64,000 bases of DNA from Brachybacterium timonense (GCF_900258505.1 NZ_LT984895.1:22622-86621); one strand, 5' to 3'; shown: positions 14,597 through 23,812, counted from the stretch's first letter. Program-made: numbers and translations. Notes: generated by a model from the letters alone, not told the origin.

Positions 14597-17410
14597 GTGG
14601 CCCTCTCTGCCTCGCTGTCGACCGCCGCTGACGTTGCCGCCGCGATGGAGGTGGATCCCGACCAGGGCCTTCCTCCCGAGGAAGCCGCGCGACGCCTCGC
14701 GGCACACGGCACCAATGAACTCGTCGGCTCAGACCGCGACCCGGCGTGGAAGCGCTTCCTCGCGCAGTTTCACGACCCTCTGATCTACCTGCTTCTGGGC
14801 GCGATCGTCATCGCAACCGGCGCATGGATCCTCGAGGGCGCCCACGGTGTCCCGGTGGACGCCATCGTGATCGCCGTGATCGTTGTGGCCAACGCCGCGC
14901 TCGGTTTCGTGCAGGAGAACAAGGCGGCCGACGCCGTCGCCGCTCTCGCCGATATGACCGCCGCCCACGCGAGCGTGCTGCGCGGCGGGGACATCGTCGA
15001 CGTACCCGCCGCCGAGCTTGTGCCTGGCGATGTGCTCGTGCTCGCCGAGGGCGATTCCGTCGGCGCCGATGCTCGGCTGTTCACTGCCACCTCGCTGCGC
15101 ATCCAGGAGTCCTCGCTCACCGGGGAATCCGACGCCGTCACGAAGGACTCAGCGCCCCTGGAGCAGGAGGTGCAGATCGGCGACCGCACCAACATGGTGT
15201 TCAAGGGCACCGCGGTGACCTCTGGCGTAGGCCGTGCGGTCGTGACGGCCACCGGCATGGGCACCGAAATGGGCACAATCGCCACCCTGCTGGATGAGAC
15301 GGAGCAGGAGCCCAGCCCGCTGCAGCGTGAGATCACCAAGATCTCCACGACGCTCGGGCTGCTCGTGATCGGCATCGCGATCGTCGTGATGGCAACGATG
15401 GCGTTCCTCCAGGGCGTGCACAGCCTGCAGGAGGCCGTACAGATCCTTCTGCTCGGTGTCTCGCTCGCTGTCGCCGCTGTGCCGGAGGGGCTGCCCGCGA
15501 TCCTCTCTCTCGTGCTCGCGATCGGTGTGCGCGCCCTCGCCGCCCGCAACGCGGTGATGAAGAACCTGCCGTCGGTCGAGACGCTCGGCTCCACCTCCGT
15601 TATCTGCTCCGACAAGACCGGCACCCTCACCCGCAACGAAATGACCCTGCGTGAGGTGATCACCGCCTCCGGCCGGACCGAGTTCAGCGGCATCGGCTAC
15701 GCCCCCGACGGCGAGGCTCGCACCAGCGTCGGCGCCGACGATGTGACCGGCCCCGACGCAGTCCTCGCGGAGGCGCGCCGCGTGATCGCCGGCGGGTCGC
15801 TTGCCAATGACGCCCGCCTGCGGCAGGAGGAGGCCGGTGACTGGAGCATCCATGGCGACCCCACCGAAGCCGCGTTCCTGACAGCCCAGCACAAGCTCGA
15901 CGGCACATCGGAGCTGGTCTCTGGCCGGCGCCGCCTCGGCGAGGTGCCGTTCTCGTCGGACCGCAAGATGATGTCCGTGCTCGTCGACACCGACGGTGCC
16001 GACCCTGCCGCTGCGGTCATCATCGCCAAAGGCGCGCCCGATGTGCTGCTCCAGCGCTGCACCGCGGAGCAGGTGGGCGCGGATACCCGCCCTCTCACGC
16101 CCGCGTCACGCGAAGCCTGGGCGCAGCGGGTCGAGGAGCTTGGCGCGCAGGGGTACCGCACCCTCGCCGTGGCCTCGCGCCGCATCGAACAGCAGCCCGC
16201 TGAGCTGACCGCCGCCGACGAGCGGGATCTGGTGCTCGCCGGCGTCGTCGGCATCATCGATCCGCCGCGCGAGGAGGCGAAGCAGGCGATCGCCGACGCC
16301 CACCGCGCGGGGATCCGCACCGTGATGATCACCGGCGACCACCCGGTGACAGCCTCCCGGATCGCCGCCGACCTCGGGATCACCGATGAGCAGACGCCAC
16401 GGGTCGCGACCGGGCAGGACATCGCCGCACTGAGCGACGACGACCTGGTGGGGGTCACGCGCGATACCTCGGTGTATGCCCGTGTGGCACCCGAGCACAA
16501 GCTCAGGATCGTCGACGCGCTGCAGGGGCAGAACCTCGTGGTCGCTATGACCGGCGACGGCGTGAACGACGCACCCGCGCTCAAAAGCGCCGACATCGGC
16601 ATCGCCATGGGCATCACCGGCACCGAAGTCACCAAAGAAGCCGCGACCATGATCCTGGGCGATGACGACTACACCACGATCGTGCATGCCGTGCGGCAGG
16701 GCCGCGTCGTCTTCGACAACATCGCCTCATTCATGCGCTACCTGCTCAGCTCCAATATGGGCGAGGTGGCCGCGGTCTTCCTGGGCGTCGTGCTCGCCGG
16801 GGTGATCGGCCTGGCGGATCCCGCGCATCCCGGCGCCGCCGTGGTGCCCCTGCTGGCCACGCAGATCCTGTGGATCAACCTGGTGACCGACTCCGGTCCC
16901 GCGCTCGCCATGGGCCTGGATCCGGAGATCGACGACGTTATGGCACGCCGCCCACGGCCGCTCACACGCCCGATCATCGACCGCGCCATGTGGGGGCGGA
17001 TCCTGTCGATCGGCCTGATCATGGGCGTGCTCACGCTGCTGGTGTACGACCTCACGCTCCCCGGCGGTCTGATCGGCGGGCTCGATCAGCTCGTGCCTGT
17101 CGAGGTGCAGCTGGATACGGCCCGTACCACCGCGTTCACGGCGCTGGTGATGATGCAGCTGTTCAACGCGTTGAACTCTCGCTCCGCGCGCGCAAGCGCC
17201 TTCCACCACCTGGCCACCAATGGGTGGCTGTGGGTCTCGCTGGCTCTCGCGGTGGTGGCGCAGGTGGCGGTGGTGCATCTGCCGGTGCTGCAGACCGCCT
17301 TCGGCACGGTCGCGCTGCATTGGCAGCACTGGCTGGTGACCGTCGGCGCTGGTGCGGTTGTGCTGGTGATCGAGGAGATCATCAAGGCGATCCAGCGCGC
17401 CCGCGGCTGA
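14597..17410 (+). CDS. P2-type cation-transporting ATPase (calcium/sodium pump-like)
   Basis: The 937-residue pump starts at GTG 14597 with AAGGAG upstream. It has an N-terminal cation-ATPase domain (PPEEAARRLAAHGTNEL), the TGES actuator motif (SLTGESDAV), the membrane-4 ion motif PEGLP (AAVPEGLPAIL), the phosphorylation site DKTGTLT, the KGAPD nucleotide site, MITGDH, and the hinge MTGDGVNDAPALK. Ten membrane segments are expected, ending with IEEIIKAI. PEGLP rather than CPC excludes a heavy-metal pump; calcium, manganese or sodium export is likely. Membrane segments 5 and 6 contain NMGEVAAV and NLVTDSGPALA. It stands alone, convergent with the GH13 gene. Confidence 0.93.
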   Translation: MALSASLSTAADVAAAMEVDPDQGLPPEEAARRLAAHGTNELVGSDRDPAWKRFLAQFHDPLIYLLLGAIVIATGAWILEGAHGVPVDAIVIAVIVVANAALGFVQENKAADAVAALADMTAAHASVLRGGDIVDVPAAELVPGDVLVLAEGDSVGADARLFTATSLRIQESSLTGESDAVTKDSAPLEQEVQIGDRTNMVFKGTAVTSGVGRAVVTATGMGTEMGTIATLLDETEQEPSPLQREITKISTTLGLLVIGIAIVVMATMAFLQGVHSLQEAVQILLLGVSLAVAAVPEGLPAILSLVLAIGVRALAARNAVMKNLPSVETLGSTSVICSDKTGTLTRNEMTLREVITASGRTEFSGIGYAPDGEARTSVGADDVTGPDAVLAEARRVIAGGSLANDARLRQEEAGDWSIHGDPTEAAFLTAQHKLDGTSELVSGRRRLGEVPFSSDRKMMSVLVDTDGADPAAAVIIAKGAPDVLLQRCTAEQVGADTRPLTPASREAWAQRVEELGAQGYRTLAVASRRIEQQPAELTAADERDLVLAGVVGIIDPPREEAKQAIADAHRAGIRTVMITGDHPVTASRIAADLGITDEQTPRVATGQDIAALSDDDLVGVTRDTSVYARVAPEHKLRIVDALQGQNLVVAMTGDGVNDAPALKSADIGIAMGITGTEVTKEAATMILGDDDYTTIVHAVRQGRVVFDNIASFMRYLLSSNMGEVAAVFLGVVLAGVIGLADPAHPGAAVVPLLATQILWINLVTDSGPALAMGLDPEIDDVMARRPRPLTRPIIDRAMWGRILSIGLIMGVLTLLVYDLTLPGGLIGGLDQLVPVEVQLDTARTTAFTALVMMQLFNALNSRSARASAFHHLATNGWLWVSLALAVVAQVAVVHLPVLQTAFGTVALHWQHWLVTVGAGAVVLVIEEIIKAIQRARG

Positions 17411-17474
17411 GCACGTCGGGCCCCGCGCCCGGCAGCATGGCACGCCCGCGGCTGAGCACGTCGGGCCCCGCGCC
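17398..17474. repeat. 45 bp-period duplication spanning the ATPase stop codon
   Basis: CGCCCGCGGCTGAGCACGTC plus CGGGCCCCGCGCC (32 bp) occurs at 17398-17429 and again, identical, at 17443-17474. The first copy contains the ATPase stop (TGA 17408-17410). Perfect identity suggests a recent event. The 13 bp between the copies is unrelated. Confidence 0.9.
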
Positions 17475-17523
17475 CAGATCACGAGCCGTTCAGGCCGACG
17501 GGTCCGGGCGCGGGCCAGCCCCG

Positions 17524-19245
17524 TCAGGCCTGCGGCGTCTGCTCGTCCTCCCGGATCCACACAGCTGCCTGGGCGGGCAGCTGGTCGTGATCCAGCACCG
17601 CGGAGGCCATCAGCACCTGCCCGGCCGGCAACGGGTATGGCTGCTGGCCCGTGTTCAGCAGGGCCGACCATCCGCCCGGCCGACGGATATGCAGCACGTC
17701 CTCGCGGCCCGTCTCCACCCACTGCAGCTCCTCTGCGGCCTGCAGGTCTCGGCGCAGACGCAGCGCCTGTCGATACAGCTCGAGCGTGGAGCCATCGACG
17801 CCCTGCTGCGCCTGCACGGACAGCTCACCGAAGCTCTCAGGCTGCGGCAGGTGCGGTGCGGCCTCGCCGAAGCCGAAGGCGACGCCGTCGCGCGTCCACG
17901 GGATCGGCACGCGGCAGCCGTCACGTCCCACATCCTCACCGGGGCTGCGGAAGAACGTCGGATCCTGGCGCGCCTCATCGGGCAGGTCACCCACCTCGGG
18001 CAGTCCCAGCTCCTCGCCCTGGTACAGGTACATGGATCCGGGCAGGGCCAGCAGGAACAGGGTGGCAGCGCGGCCGCGGCGCAGACCACCAGCCCCGTCA
18101 ACGTCCTCCTGTTTTCCACCCGAGAGCAGCCAGCTGTTTCCACCCTTGCGGGTATCACCATTGCGCGGCGGCAGCCCATAGCGGGTGACGTGGCGAACGT
18201 GATCATGGTTGGAGAGCACCCACGTGGTGGAGGATCCCGCCGCCGCTGCGGCAGCCAGGTTCTCCTCGATCACGCGACGGTACTGGGCGGCATCGAAATC
18301 CGCCTCGAGCATGTCGAAGTTGAACGCCTGCCCCAGGCTCGTCGGCCGCGCATACAGGGCACGTCGCTCGGGGGTGGCCACCCAGGCTTCCGCGACGGCG
18401 GTGCGCGGCGGGTCGTACTGGTTCATGATGGCGCGCCAGCCGGCGTAGATCTCATGGACTTCGTCGCGGTCCTCCAGCGGATGCGTGCCGGACGTGCGAT
18501 CCATGGCGTCCAGCTCCGCCTGGCTGGGCAGGGAGGCGGTGTCCTCCGGCAGGTCTTTGGCCAGCAGCTGGGCGACGTCCACGCGGAAGCCGTCCACGCC
18601 GCGGTCACACCAGAACCGCACCGTGGTCTCGAAGTCCTCGATGACGTCGGGGTGCTTCCAGTTCAGATCGGGCTGTTCTGGGGCGAACAGATGCAGGTAC
18701 CACTGCCCGTCCTCCACCTGCTCCCAGGCGGAGCCGCCGAACATGGAGGTCCAGTCAGTGGGCGGCAGTTCGCCGTTCTCACCGCGGCCCTCACGGAAGA
18801 TGTACCGCTCGCGGGCCGCGCTGCCACGTCCACCCGCCAGGGCCTCCTGAAAGAAACGATGCCGGTTGCTCGTGTGGTTGGGGACGATGTCGACGATCAG
18901 CTTGATACCGGCATCGTGCAGGGCAGCGATCAGCTCGTCCATGTCCGCGAGCGTGCCCAGGCGCGGATCGACGTCCCGGTAGTCGTCGACGTCGTAGCCG
19001 CCGTCCGCGAGCTGGGACGGGTAGAACGGGCTCAGCCAGACGGCGTCGATGCCGAGGTCCTTCAGGTAGGGCACGCGGCTGGTGATGCCGGGGATGTCGC
19101 CCAGGCCGTCACCGCCCGCGTCGGCGAAACTGCGCGGGTAGATCTGGTAGACGCAGGCCTGGCGCCACCAGTCGCGCTCAGTGGCCGACGGATCGATGGA
19201 ACGCTGGTCAGTCACGGTCCGGTCATTCGCAGCAGGAGTGCTCAT
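17524..19245 (-). CDS. GH13 alpha-glucosidase / oligo-1,6-glucosidase
   Basis: The 573-residue product starts at ATG 19245 (MSTPAANDRTV); a much longer reading upstream is non-coding. WWRQACVYQIYPRSFADAGGDGLGDIPGI opens the catalytic barrel of GH13 subfamily alpha-glucosidases. The conserved regions are IVDIVPNHTSN, GFRVDVAQ (nucleophile Asp), VAEAWV (acid/base Glu) and LSNHDHVR (stabilising Asp). It is cytoplasmic (no signal) and should hydrolyse maltose, isomaltose or short gluco-oligosaccharides. No transporter or regulator is adjacent, so it is probably monocistronic. It is divergent from the phosphatidyltransferase gene and convergent with the ATPase. Confidence 0.93.
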   Translation of the reverse strand: MSTPAANDRTVTDQRSIDPSATERDWWRQACVYQIYPRSFADAGGDGLGDIPGITSRVPYLKDLGIDAVWLSPFYPSQLADGGYDVDDYRDVDPRLGTLADMDELIAALHDAGIKLIVDIVPNHTSNRHRFFQEALAGGRGSAARERYIFREGRGENGELPPTDWTSMFGGSAWEQVEDGQWYLHLFAPEQPDLNWKHPDVIEDFETTVRFWCDRGVDGFRVDVAQLLAKDLPEDTASLPSQAELDAMDRTSGTHPLEDRDEVHEIYAGWRAIMNQYDPPRTAVAEAWVATPERRALYARPTSLGQAFNFDMLEADFDAAQYRRVIEENLAAAAAAGSSTTWVLSNHDHVRHVTRYGLPPRNGDTRKGGNSWLLSGGKQEDVDGAGGLRRGRAATLFLLALPGSMYLYQGEELGLPEVGDLPDEARQDPTFFRSPGEDVGRDGCRVPIPWTRDGVAFGFGEAAPHLPQPESFGELSVQAQQGVDGSTLELYRQALRLRRDLQAAEELQWVETGREDVLHIRRPGGWSALLNTGQQPYPLPAGQVLMASAVLDHDQLPAQAAVWIREDEQTPQA

Positions 19246-19462
19246 CCCTCCATCCTGGCGCACGGACAGCGCGGGGTCACGACGAAAGGCCCTGCGGATC
19301 ACCGGCCCTGCCCTCAACGCAGCACGCGACATCACCGGGGGCGCATCCCGCCGCTGGACCCGTCGCCCCCGGGGCGCTGACCCTCCCGGATCCGTCCCGG
19401 AACCTGCGACCCGTGGGGCGCGGCTTCCCCGCCGCCTGTGCGCCTCCAGCCACAATGAACAG

Positions 19463-20290
19463 ATGACCGCTTCCTCCGAGGCCGCGAGGCCCGATGCCAT
19501 AACGCTCGACGCCACGACGCCTTCTGCCCCCGAGCGCACCGCTGACCCCGTCGCCACTGCGCCGGACGTCGCCCTGCGGTCGACCGCGCCGTGGGGCGCG
19601 CAGCTCGGCGCCTGGAGCGTGCACCTGTTCACCGCCAGCGGCCTGCTATGGGCCACACTCGCCACGATCGCCCTGATCGATGGGGACGCGAAGGCCATGT
19701 GGGGGTGGCTCGGAGTTGCCTTGTTCGTCGATGCCGTCGACGGCACCCTGGCCCGCCGGGCACGGGTCAAGGAGGTGATCCCGTGGTTCGACGGCGGCAT
19801 CATGGACATCGCCGTCGACTATCTGACCTGGACGTTCATCCCAGCGGTGTACTTCGCCCTGCACCTGCCAGCGGGGCCGCGGCCACTGGCGATCGGTCTC
19901 GCCGCGCTGATCCTCATCTCCTCGATGTTCTGCTACGCGAACACGGGCTGGAAATCGACCGACCATTACTTCGTCGGCTTCCCCGCGGCCTGGAACATCG
20001 TCGTGCTCATGCTGTACCTGCTGGGCACCGGTGCCGTGTTCAACACCGTCGTCGTCGTGGTGTTGGCGATCGCCACCCTGGTCCCACTGCACTACACGCA
20101 TCCATTCCGGGTGAAGCACCTGATGGTGCCGAACCTCCTCGCGGTGGCGGCCTGGGGCGCCGGAGCGGTGTGGCTGGTCACGGCGATGCCGGAGCGACCG
20201 GTGCTCGCCACGGCCCTGTTCTACGTCGGCGGCGGCTGGCTGCTGCTCACCGGCGTGCTGCGCTCGATCCTCGGGGCGAAGCGCGGCTGA
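19463..20290 (+). CDS. CDP-alcohol phosphatidyltransferase, phosphatidylcholine-synthase-like
   Basis: The 275-residue membrane enzyme starts at ATG 19463. The CDP-alcohol phosphotransferase motif is complete: DAVDGTLARRARVKE followed by GGIMDIAVDYLTW, supplying the four metal-binding Asp residues and the Arg. Flanking features HLFTASGLLWATLATIALIDGD, FIPAVYFALHL and ANTGWKSTDHYFVGFPAAWN resemble phosphatidylcholine synthase (Pcs) more than PgsA or cardiolipin synthase. Pcs joins choline to CDP-diacylglycerol. About eight membrane segments are seen. The first 45 residues are polar and variable. Substrate assignment is inference from resemblance; the family membership is firm. Confidence 0.82.
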   Translation: MTASSEAARPDAITLDATTPSAPERTADPVATAPDVALRSTAPWGAQLGAWSVHLFTASGLLWATLATIALIDGDAKAMWGWLGVALFVDAVDGTLARRARVKEVIPWFDGGIMDIAVDYLTWTFIPAVYFALHLPAGPRPLAIGLAALILISSMFCYANTGWKSTDHYFVGFPAAWNIVVLMLYLLGTGAVFNTVVVVVLAIATLVPLHYTHPFRVKHLMVPNLLAVAAWGAGAVWLVTAMPERPVLATALFYVGGGWLLLTGVLRSILGAKRG

Positions 20291-20389
20291 GCCGGCCTGC
20301 AGGCCCCGACGCGTGCCGTCCCCGTCGGCCGCTGCATAGGCGGCGAGCCCATGGTCAGAGCGCCCGCTGTCGCGTCGTCGCCGGTCGGT

Positions 20390-21313
20390 TCAGCGCCGAC
20401 GCAGGCCCGCCGCGACCGCCGCGTCGCGCGCCCAGCGCACGCCCTCAAGGCCGACGGCGCTGAGGATCATCACCGCGATCACCAGGTCCACGAACCACGG
20501 ATAGCCGTGCCCATGAGTCCAGAAATAGACGTACGGCGCCACGAAGGTGACCACCGCTGTCAGCAGCCCCAGACCTCGGATCCACAGCCGCCGGCCCGCG
20601 ACCATCGCGATGATCCCCCAGGTGTACGGGATGGCGGTCAGCAAGTCGATCCCCCACAGGATGGCGACGTGGCCGTGGAAGCCGGGCACGAAGGTCACCG
20701 GCAGGGCCCGCAGTGCCGAGTAGACCAGCACGACGAGATATGCGACCACAACAGGGTTGCGAAGGAGTCGCACCAGACTGGGCCGCTCCCGCACGGGAAC
20801 CCCGGCCTCGCGCAAGGCGCGCAGCAGCCGCCCGGGCAGATGGAGAGCGTCGATGCCGGCCAGGTTGTCGCGCATCGCCTGCAGATAGGCCCGTGTCCGG
20901 ACACACCATGCGGCGGCGAGTTCCCGCGGGTTCACAGCCACCGGCACCCGACCATCGGGCCCGGCCGGTCCGATCTGATGCAGCTGCTCATCACCCAGCA
21001 TCATGCGCAGTCCCGAAACCTGACCTTCGTCGATCAACCCCACCCACAGTCGCGTGCGCCGTTCGAGCGCCCCGCGCAGGGCCGCACCGATCACCGACGC
21101 CGCGCGGGTCTCGTCTTCCGACCGAGGAAACGGAAGCGCCTCCACATCACGCGAGCGCAGATCACCCAGCCGCGACGCCCCACTGACAGCCAGCAGGATC
21201 TCCGGGTCGATCACTCGCTCGGCGAGCTCGGGGACGTCCAGGACGCTGCCGGTGACGAGCAGCCGGCTCCGCAGGCGTCTCCGGGCCGCCGGCTCGGTGA
21301 GGGGTATGGTCAT
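20390..21313 (-). CDS. Uncharacterised multi-pass membrane protein
   Basis: I do not recognise this family. From the chosen start at ATG 21313 the product has about 307 residues: a soluble N-terminal ~190 residues rich in Arg, Glu and Leu, then five hydrophobic segments (VVVAYLVVLVYSAL, VAILWGIDLLTAIPYTWGIIAMVAG, WIRGLGLLTAVVTFVAPYVYFW, WFVDLVIAVMILSAVGLEGV). It contains LWVGLIDEGQVSGL, a strand-turn pattern, but no catalytic motif I can assign. An upstream in-frame start at 21397 adds 28 residues of non-coding character. It is divergent, with a 145 bp gap, from the short Hsp70 gene, which may mean shared control. The start is uncertain. Confidence 0.65.
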   Translation of the reverse strand: MTIPLTEPAARRRLRSRLLVTGSVLDVPELAERVIDPEILLAVSGASRLGDLRSRDVEALPFPRSEDETRAASVIGAALRGALERRTRLWVGLIDEGQVSGLRMMLGDEQLHQIGPAGPDGRVPVAVNPRELAAAWCVRTRAYLQAMRDNLAGIDALHLPGRLLRALREAGVPVRERPSLVRLLRNPVVVAYLVVLVYSALRALPVTFVPGFHGHVAILWGIDLLTAIPYTWGIIAMVAGRRLWIRGLGLLTAVVTFVAPYVYFWTHGHGYPWFVDLVIAVMILSAVGLEGVRWARDAAVAAGLRRR

Positions 21314-21458
21314 CAGCCCAGCCTGCCACTGCGCCAGCACCGAAATGATTCGACTCGCGTCTACTCCTGACCAGACCCGAGTGTGATTCCTGGCCACGGG
21401 GGACTCGCGGGGTTCGCCGCGGCCAGATCGAGAGACCCTCCCCGGCTACTCTGAGCCC

Positions 21459-22973
21459 ATGCGCGTCGGCATCGATCTGGGAACCACCCGCACCGTCATT
21501 GCCTCGGTGGACCGAGGCAACTACCCAGTCCTGAGCGTCGAGGACGCCACCGGTGACCTGCACGAGCACATCCCCACCGTGGTCGGGCTGGACGGTGAGG
21601 ACCTGCTGTGCGGCTGGGAGGCCCTGGCGGCCGACGCGGGCCGCGGTGAGATCGCCCGATCCTTCAAGCGCCTGCTGTCACTGCCGGATGCGACCGGGGC
21701 CACGCCGGTGCGGATCGGCGCGCGGGAGCGCTCCTTGGCCGAGGTCATGAACGTCTTCGCCGCGCACGTCATCGCGCAGATCCGGCGCAGCGCGCGCTGT
21801 GCCGCTGACGAGCCGATCGAGGTGGTGCTGGGCGTCCCCGCGCATGCGCACTCCGCGCAGCGGCTGCTCACGCTGGACGCCTTCGCGCGTGCCGGCGCCA
21901 CCGTGCTCGGCCTGGTCAACGAGCCCAGCGCCGGCGCCTTCGAGTTCACGCATCGTCATCCGCGTTCTGTGACCTCGCGTCGCACCGCCGTGGTCGTCTA
22001 TGACCTGGGCGGAGGCACCTTCGATGCCTCCGTCGTGCGCGTGGACGGCACGGACCACGTCGTCGAGCGTTCGATCGGCATCCCCCACCTGGGTGGCGAT
22101 GACTTCGATGCGGTGCTCGCGCACTGTGCCGTACGCGCTGCCGCGGACGATACGGCCGACGGGGCCCAGGCGGGCATCGACCCGTCGGACCCCGCGGTCC
22201 TGGACGCGGCCCGCCTCGCGAAGGAGCGGGTGCTGCCACAGACCCGCCGCATGCTCATCGAGCTCGAGGATGCCGACGCAATGGTGCGCGTCGCCGACTT
22301 CTACGACGCCGCAACCCCGCTGGTGGAGCAGACCCTGGAGGCGATGGGGCCACTCGTGGCCTCCAGCGCCCTCGCCGCGGCCGATGAGGCCGCCACGACC
22401 GAGGACGAGCTGGCCGGGATCTATCTGGTGGGCGGTGCGGCCGCGCTGCCGCTGGTGGGCCGGATGCTGCGGCAGGAGTTCGGGCGCCGCGTGCACCGCT
22501 CCCCCTACCCCTCGGCGTCCACCGCGATCGGCCTGGCGATCGCCGCTGACCCCGAATCCGGCTACCGACTGCGGGACCGGATCTCACGCGGCATCGGCGT
22601 CTTCCGCGAGGCGCAGGACGGCCGCGAGGTCACCTTCGATCCGCTGGTGCCGCCCGGCGCAGCGCCACGGGCAGACGGCTCGCTGTCCGTCACCCGCCAC
22701 TACCGGGCCGCCCACAATGTCGGCTGGTTCCGCTACGTCGAGTTCCCCGCGACCGACGGGCTGGAGACCTCCGGTGACCTAACCGCACTCGCGCAGGTCG
22801 TCGTGCCCTTCGACTCTGCGCTGCGGGACGGTCGTGACCTGTCCCAGGTGCAGGTGGAGCGCCGCGGCGACGGCCCGTGGGTTGAGGAGACCGTGCACGT
22901 GGACGCCAACGGCATCACCACGATCCGGCTCATGCTGGAGGACGGCTACACCGTGGAGACCTCCGCGCTCTGA
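21459..22973 (+). CDS. Short Hsp70-family protein (DnaK-like ATPase)
   Basis: The 504-residue protein carries a full actin-like ATPase: phosphate 1 motif VGIDLGTTRTVIA, connect and phosphate 2 VYDLGGGTFDASVV, LGGDDFDAVL, and adenosine motif YLVGGAAALPLVGRML. LVNEPSAGAFEFTHR matches the NEPTAAALAYG region of DnaK. About 350 residues of ATPase are followed by about 140 residues of beta-rich sequence (GDLTALAQVVVPFDSALRDG, TIRLMLEDGYTV). This suggests a substrate-binding beta domain without the helical lid of DnaK (about 620 residues). It is a specialised Hsp70, not the housekeeping DnaK; no DnaJ or GrpE is nearby. Client unknown. Confidence 0.88.
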   Translation: MRVGIDLGTTRTVIASVDRGNYPVLSVEDATGDLHEHIPTVVGLDGEDLLCGWEALAADAGRGEIARSFKRLLSLPDATGATPVRIGARERSLAEVMNVFAAHVIAQIRRSARCAADEPIEVVLGVPAHAHSAQRLLTLDAFARAGATVLGLVNEPSAGAFEFTHRHPRSVTSRRTAVVVYDLGGGTFDASVVRVDGTDHVVERSIGIPHLGGDDFDAVLAHCAVRAAADDTADGAQAGIDPSDPAVLDAARLAKERVLPQTRRMLIELEDADAMVRVADFYDAATPLVEQTLEAMGPLVASSALAAADEAATTEDELAGIYLVGGAAALPLVGRMLRQEFGRRVHRSPYPSASTAIGLAIAADPESGYRLRDRISRGIGVFREAQDGREVTFDPLVPPGAAPRADGSLSVTRHYRAAHNVGWFRYVEFPATDGLETSGDLTALAQVVVPFDSALRDGRDLSQVQVERRGDGPWVEETVHVDANGITTIRLMLEDGYTVETSAL

Positions 22974-22978
22974 GGCGC

Positions 22979-23022
22979 GGCCGCCACGAATCACTGCTCG
23001 GGCGACTGATTCTCGGGCGGCG
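22979..23022. terminator. Hairpin after the Hsp70 gene
   Basis: GAATCA (22988-22993) pairs with TGATTC (23007-23012), and outer CCGCC pairs with GGCGG near 23016-23020. It lies just after the Hsp70 stop and faces the convergent thiolase remnant, consistent with bidirectional termination. Confidence 0.55.
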
Positions 23023-23026
23023 GCGA

Positions 23027-23080
23027 TCAGACGAAGGCGCTCATGCCCGTCACCGAGCGGCCCACGATCAGCGACTGCAT
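23027..23080 (-). pseudogene. Probable C-terminal tail of an acyl-CoA dehydrogenase
   Basis: In a frame different from the overlapping thiolase fragment, the minus strand reads MQSLIVGRSVTGMSAFV followed by a stop at 23027. This resembles the extreme C-terminus of many acyl-CoA dehydrogenases (E/I-Q-x-x-I-V-G-R-S pattern after GTSE). The rest of such a gene is absent. At the junction the DNA reads ACCAGCGAATGCAG, close to ACCAGCGAGATGCAG that would encode TSEMQ. A deletion that fused thiolase and dehydrogenase genes at short homology would explain it. The family assignment rests on a short peptide. Confidence 0.5.
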
Positions 23081-23763
23081 TCGCTGGTCAGCACCGTGCC
23101 GTCGGGCAGAGTCAACGGCGTGGTCTCGGTCGCGAAGAAGCCGGAGTCGATGGCGGCCTGGGCTCGGCGCTCGGATTCCAGCGCGTAGGCGTCCTGTGCC
23201 TCGCGGGAGATGCCACGCAGCTCGGCGACGTTCTCCGCGGTCTGGCCCATGAGGATGTACGGGTCCGGCTCCTCGCCATCCTCACGCGGGTCATGCCAGG
23301 GGGCGGGGATCTCACGGCTCGCACGACGGGCGGACCGTTCCCACGCCGGGTGGAAGTACGGGTCGCGAGCGTCCTCCTCGATCAGTTTCGTGGTGCCTAT
23401 CGACAGGGACTCGACACCCGCGGAGATAATCGCGGTGGCCTCACCTGCACGGATAGCGTGGAAGGCGCTGCGGGTGGTCTCAATGCTCGAGGCGCAAAAG
23501 CGGCTGACGGTCGCGCCCGGCACGGTGTCGAGGCCGACGCGGCTGGCGACGATCCGTGCGAGGTTCCCGCCCTGATGCCCTTCGGGGATGGCGCAGCCGA
23601 GCTGGAGATCGTCGATCGTGCGCGCGTCGAGCGCGGGGATCTGGTCCAGGGCCGCGCTGATCATCTGGGCGGCCATATCGTCCGGGCGGATGTCGGCGAG
23701 TGAGCCCTTGCGGGCGCGGCCGATCGGTGAACGGGCAGCGGCGACGATGACAGCCTCGGGCAC
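23068..23763 (-). pseudogene. Truncated acetyl-CoA acyltransferase (thiolase), N-terminal half only
   Basis: The reading frame encodes 231 residues, against about 390-400 for a thiolase. The N-terminal half is well preserved: AVIVAAARSPIGRARKGSLA, LQLGCAIPEGHQGGNLARI, the nucleophilic cysteine in VSRFCASSIETTRSAFHAI, GVESLS, and YILMGQTAENVAELRGISRE. It stops after LPDGTVLTSECSR, where normal thiolases continue with ADDGPR and the catalytic His and Cys of the C-terminal half. Those residues are missing, so the product cannot be an active thiolase. The GTG start at 23763 retains an AAGGAG site. Good conservation of the remaining part suggests the deletion is recent. Confidence 0.88.
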
Positions 23764-23776
23764 GAGAGTCTCCTTC

Positions 23777-23812
23777 GACTACGACAACGGTGACGACTAC
23801 GACAACGGTGAC
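23777..23812. repeat. 18 bp perfect tandem duplication in the thiolase leader
   Basis: GACTACGACAACGGTGAC occurs twice in succession (23777-23794, 23795-23812). It lies just upstream of the ribosome-binding site of the truncated thiolase gene, in a region that also holds an inverted repeat and an 8 bp array. Confidence 0.88.

Noticed and set aside
16870..19380. Long plus-strand open frame of 836 codons
   Set aside because: It covers the ATPase 3' half in another frame and is antisense to the GH13 gene. Both real genes have complete motifs.
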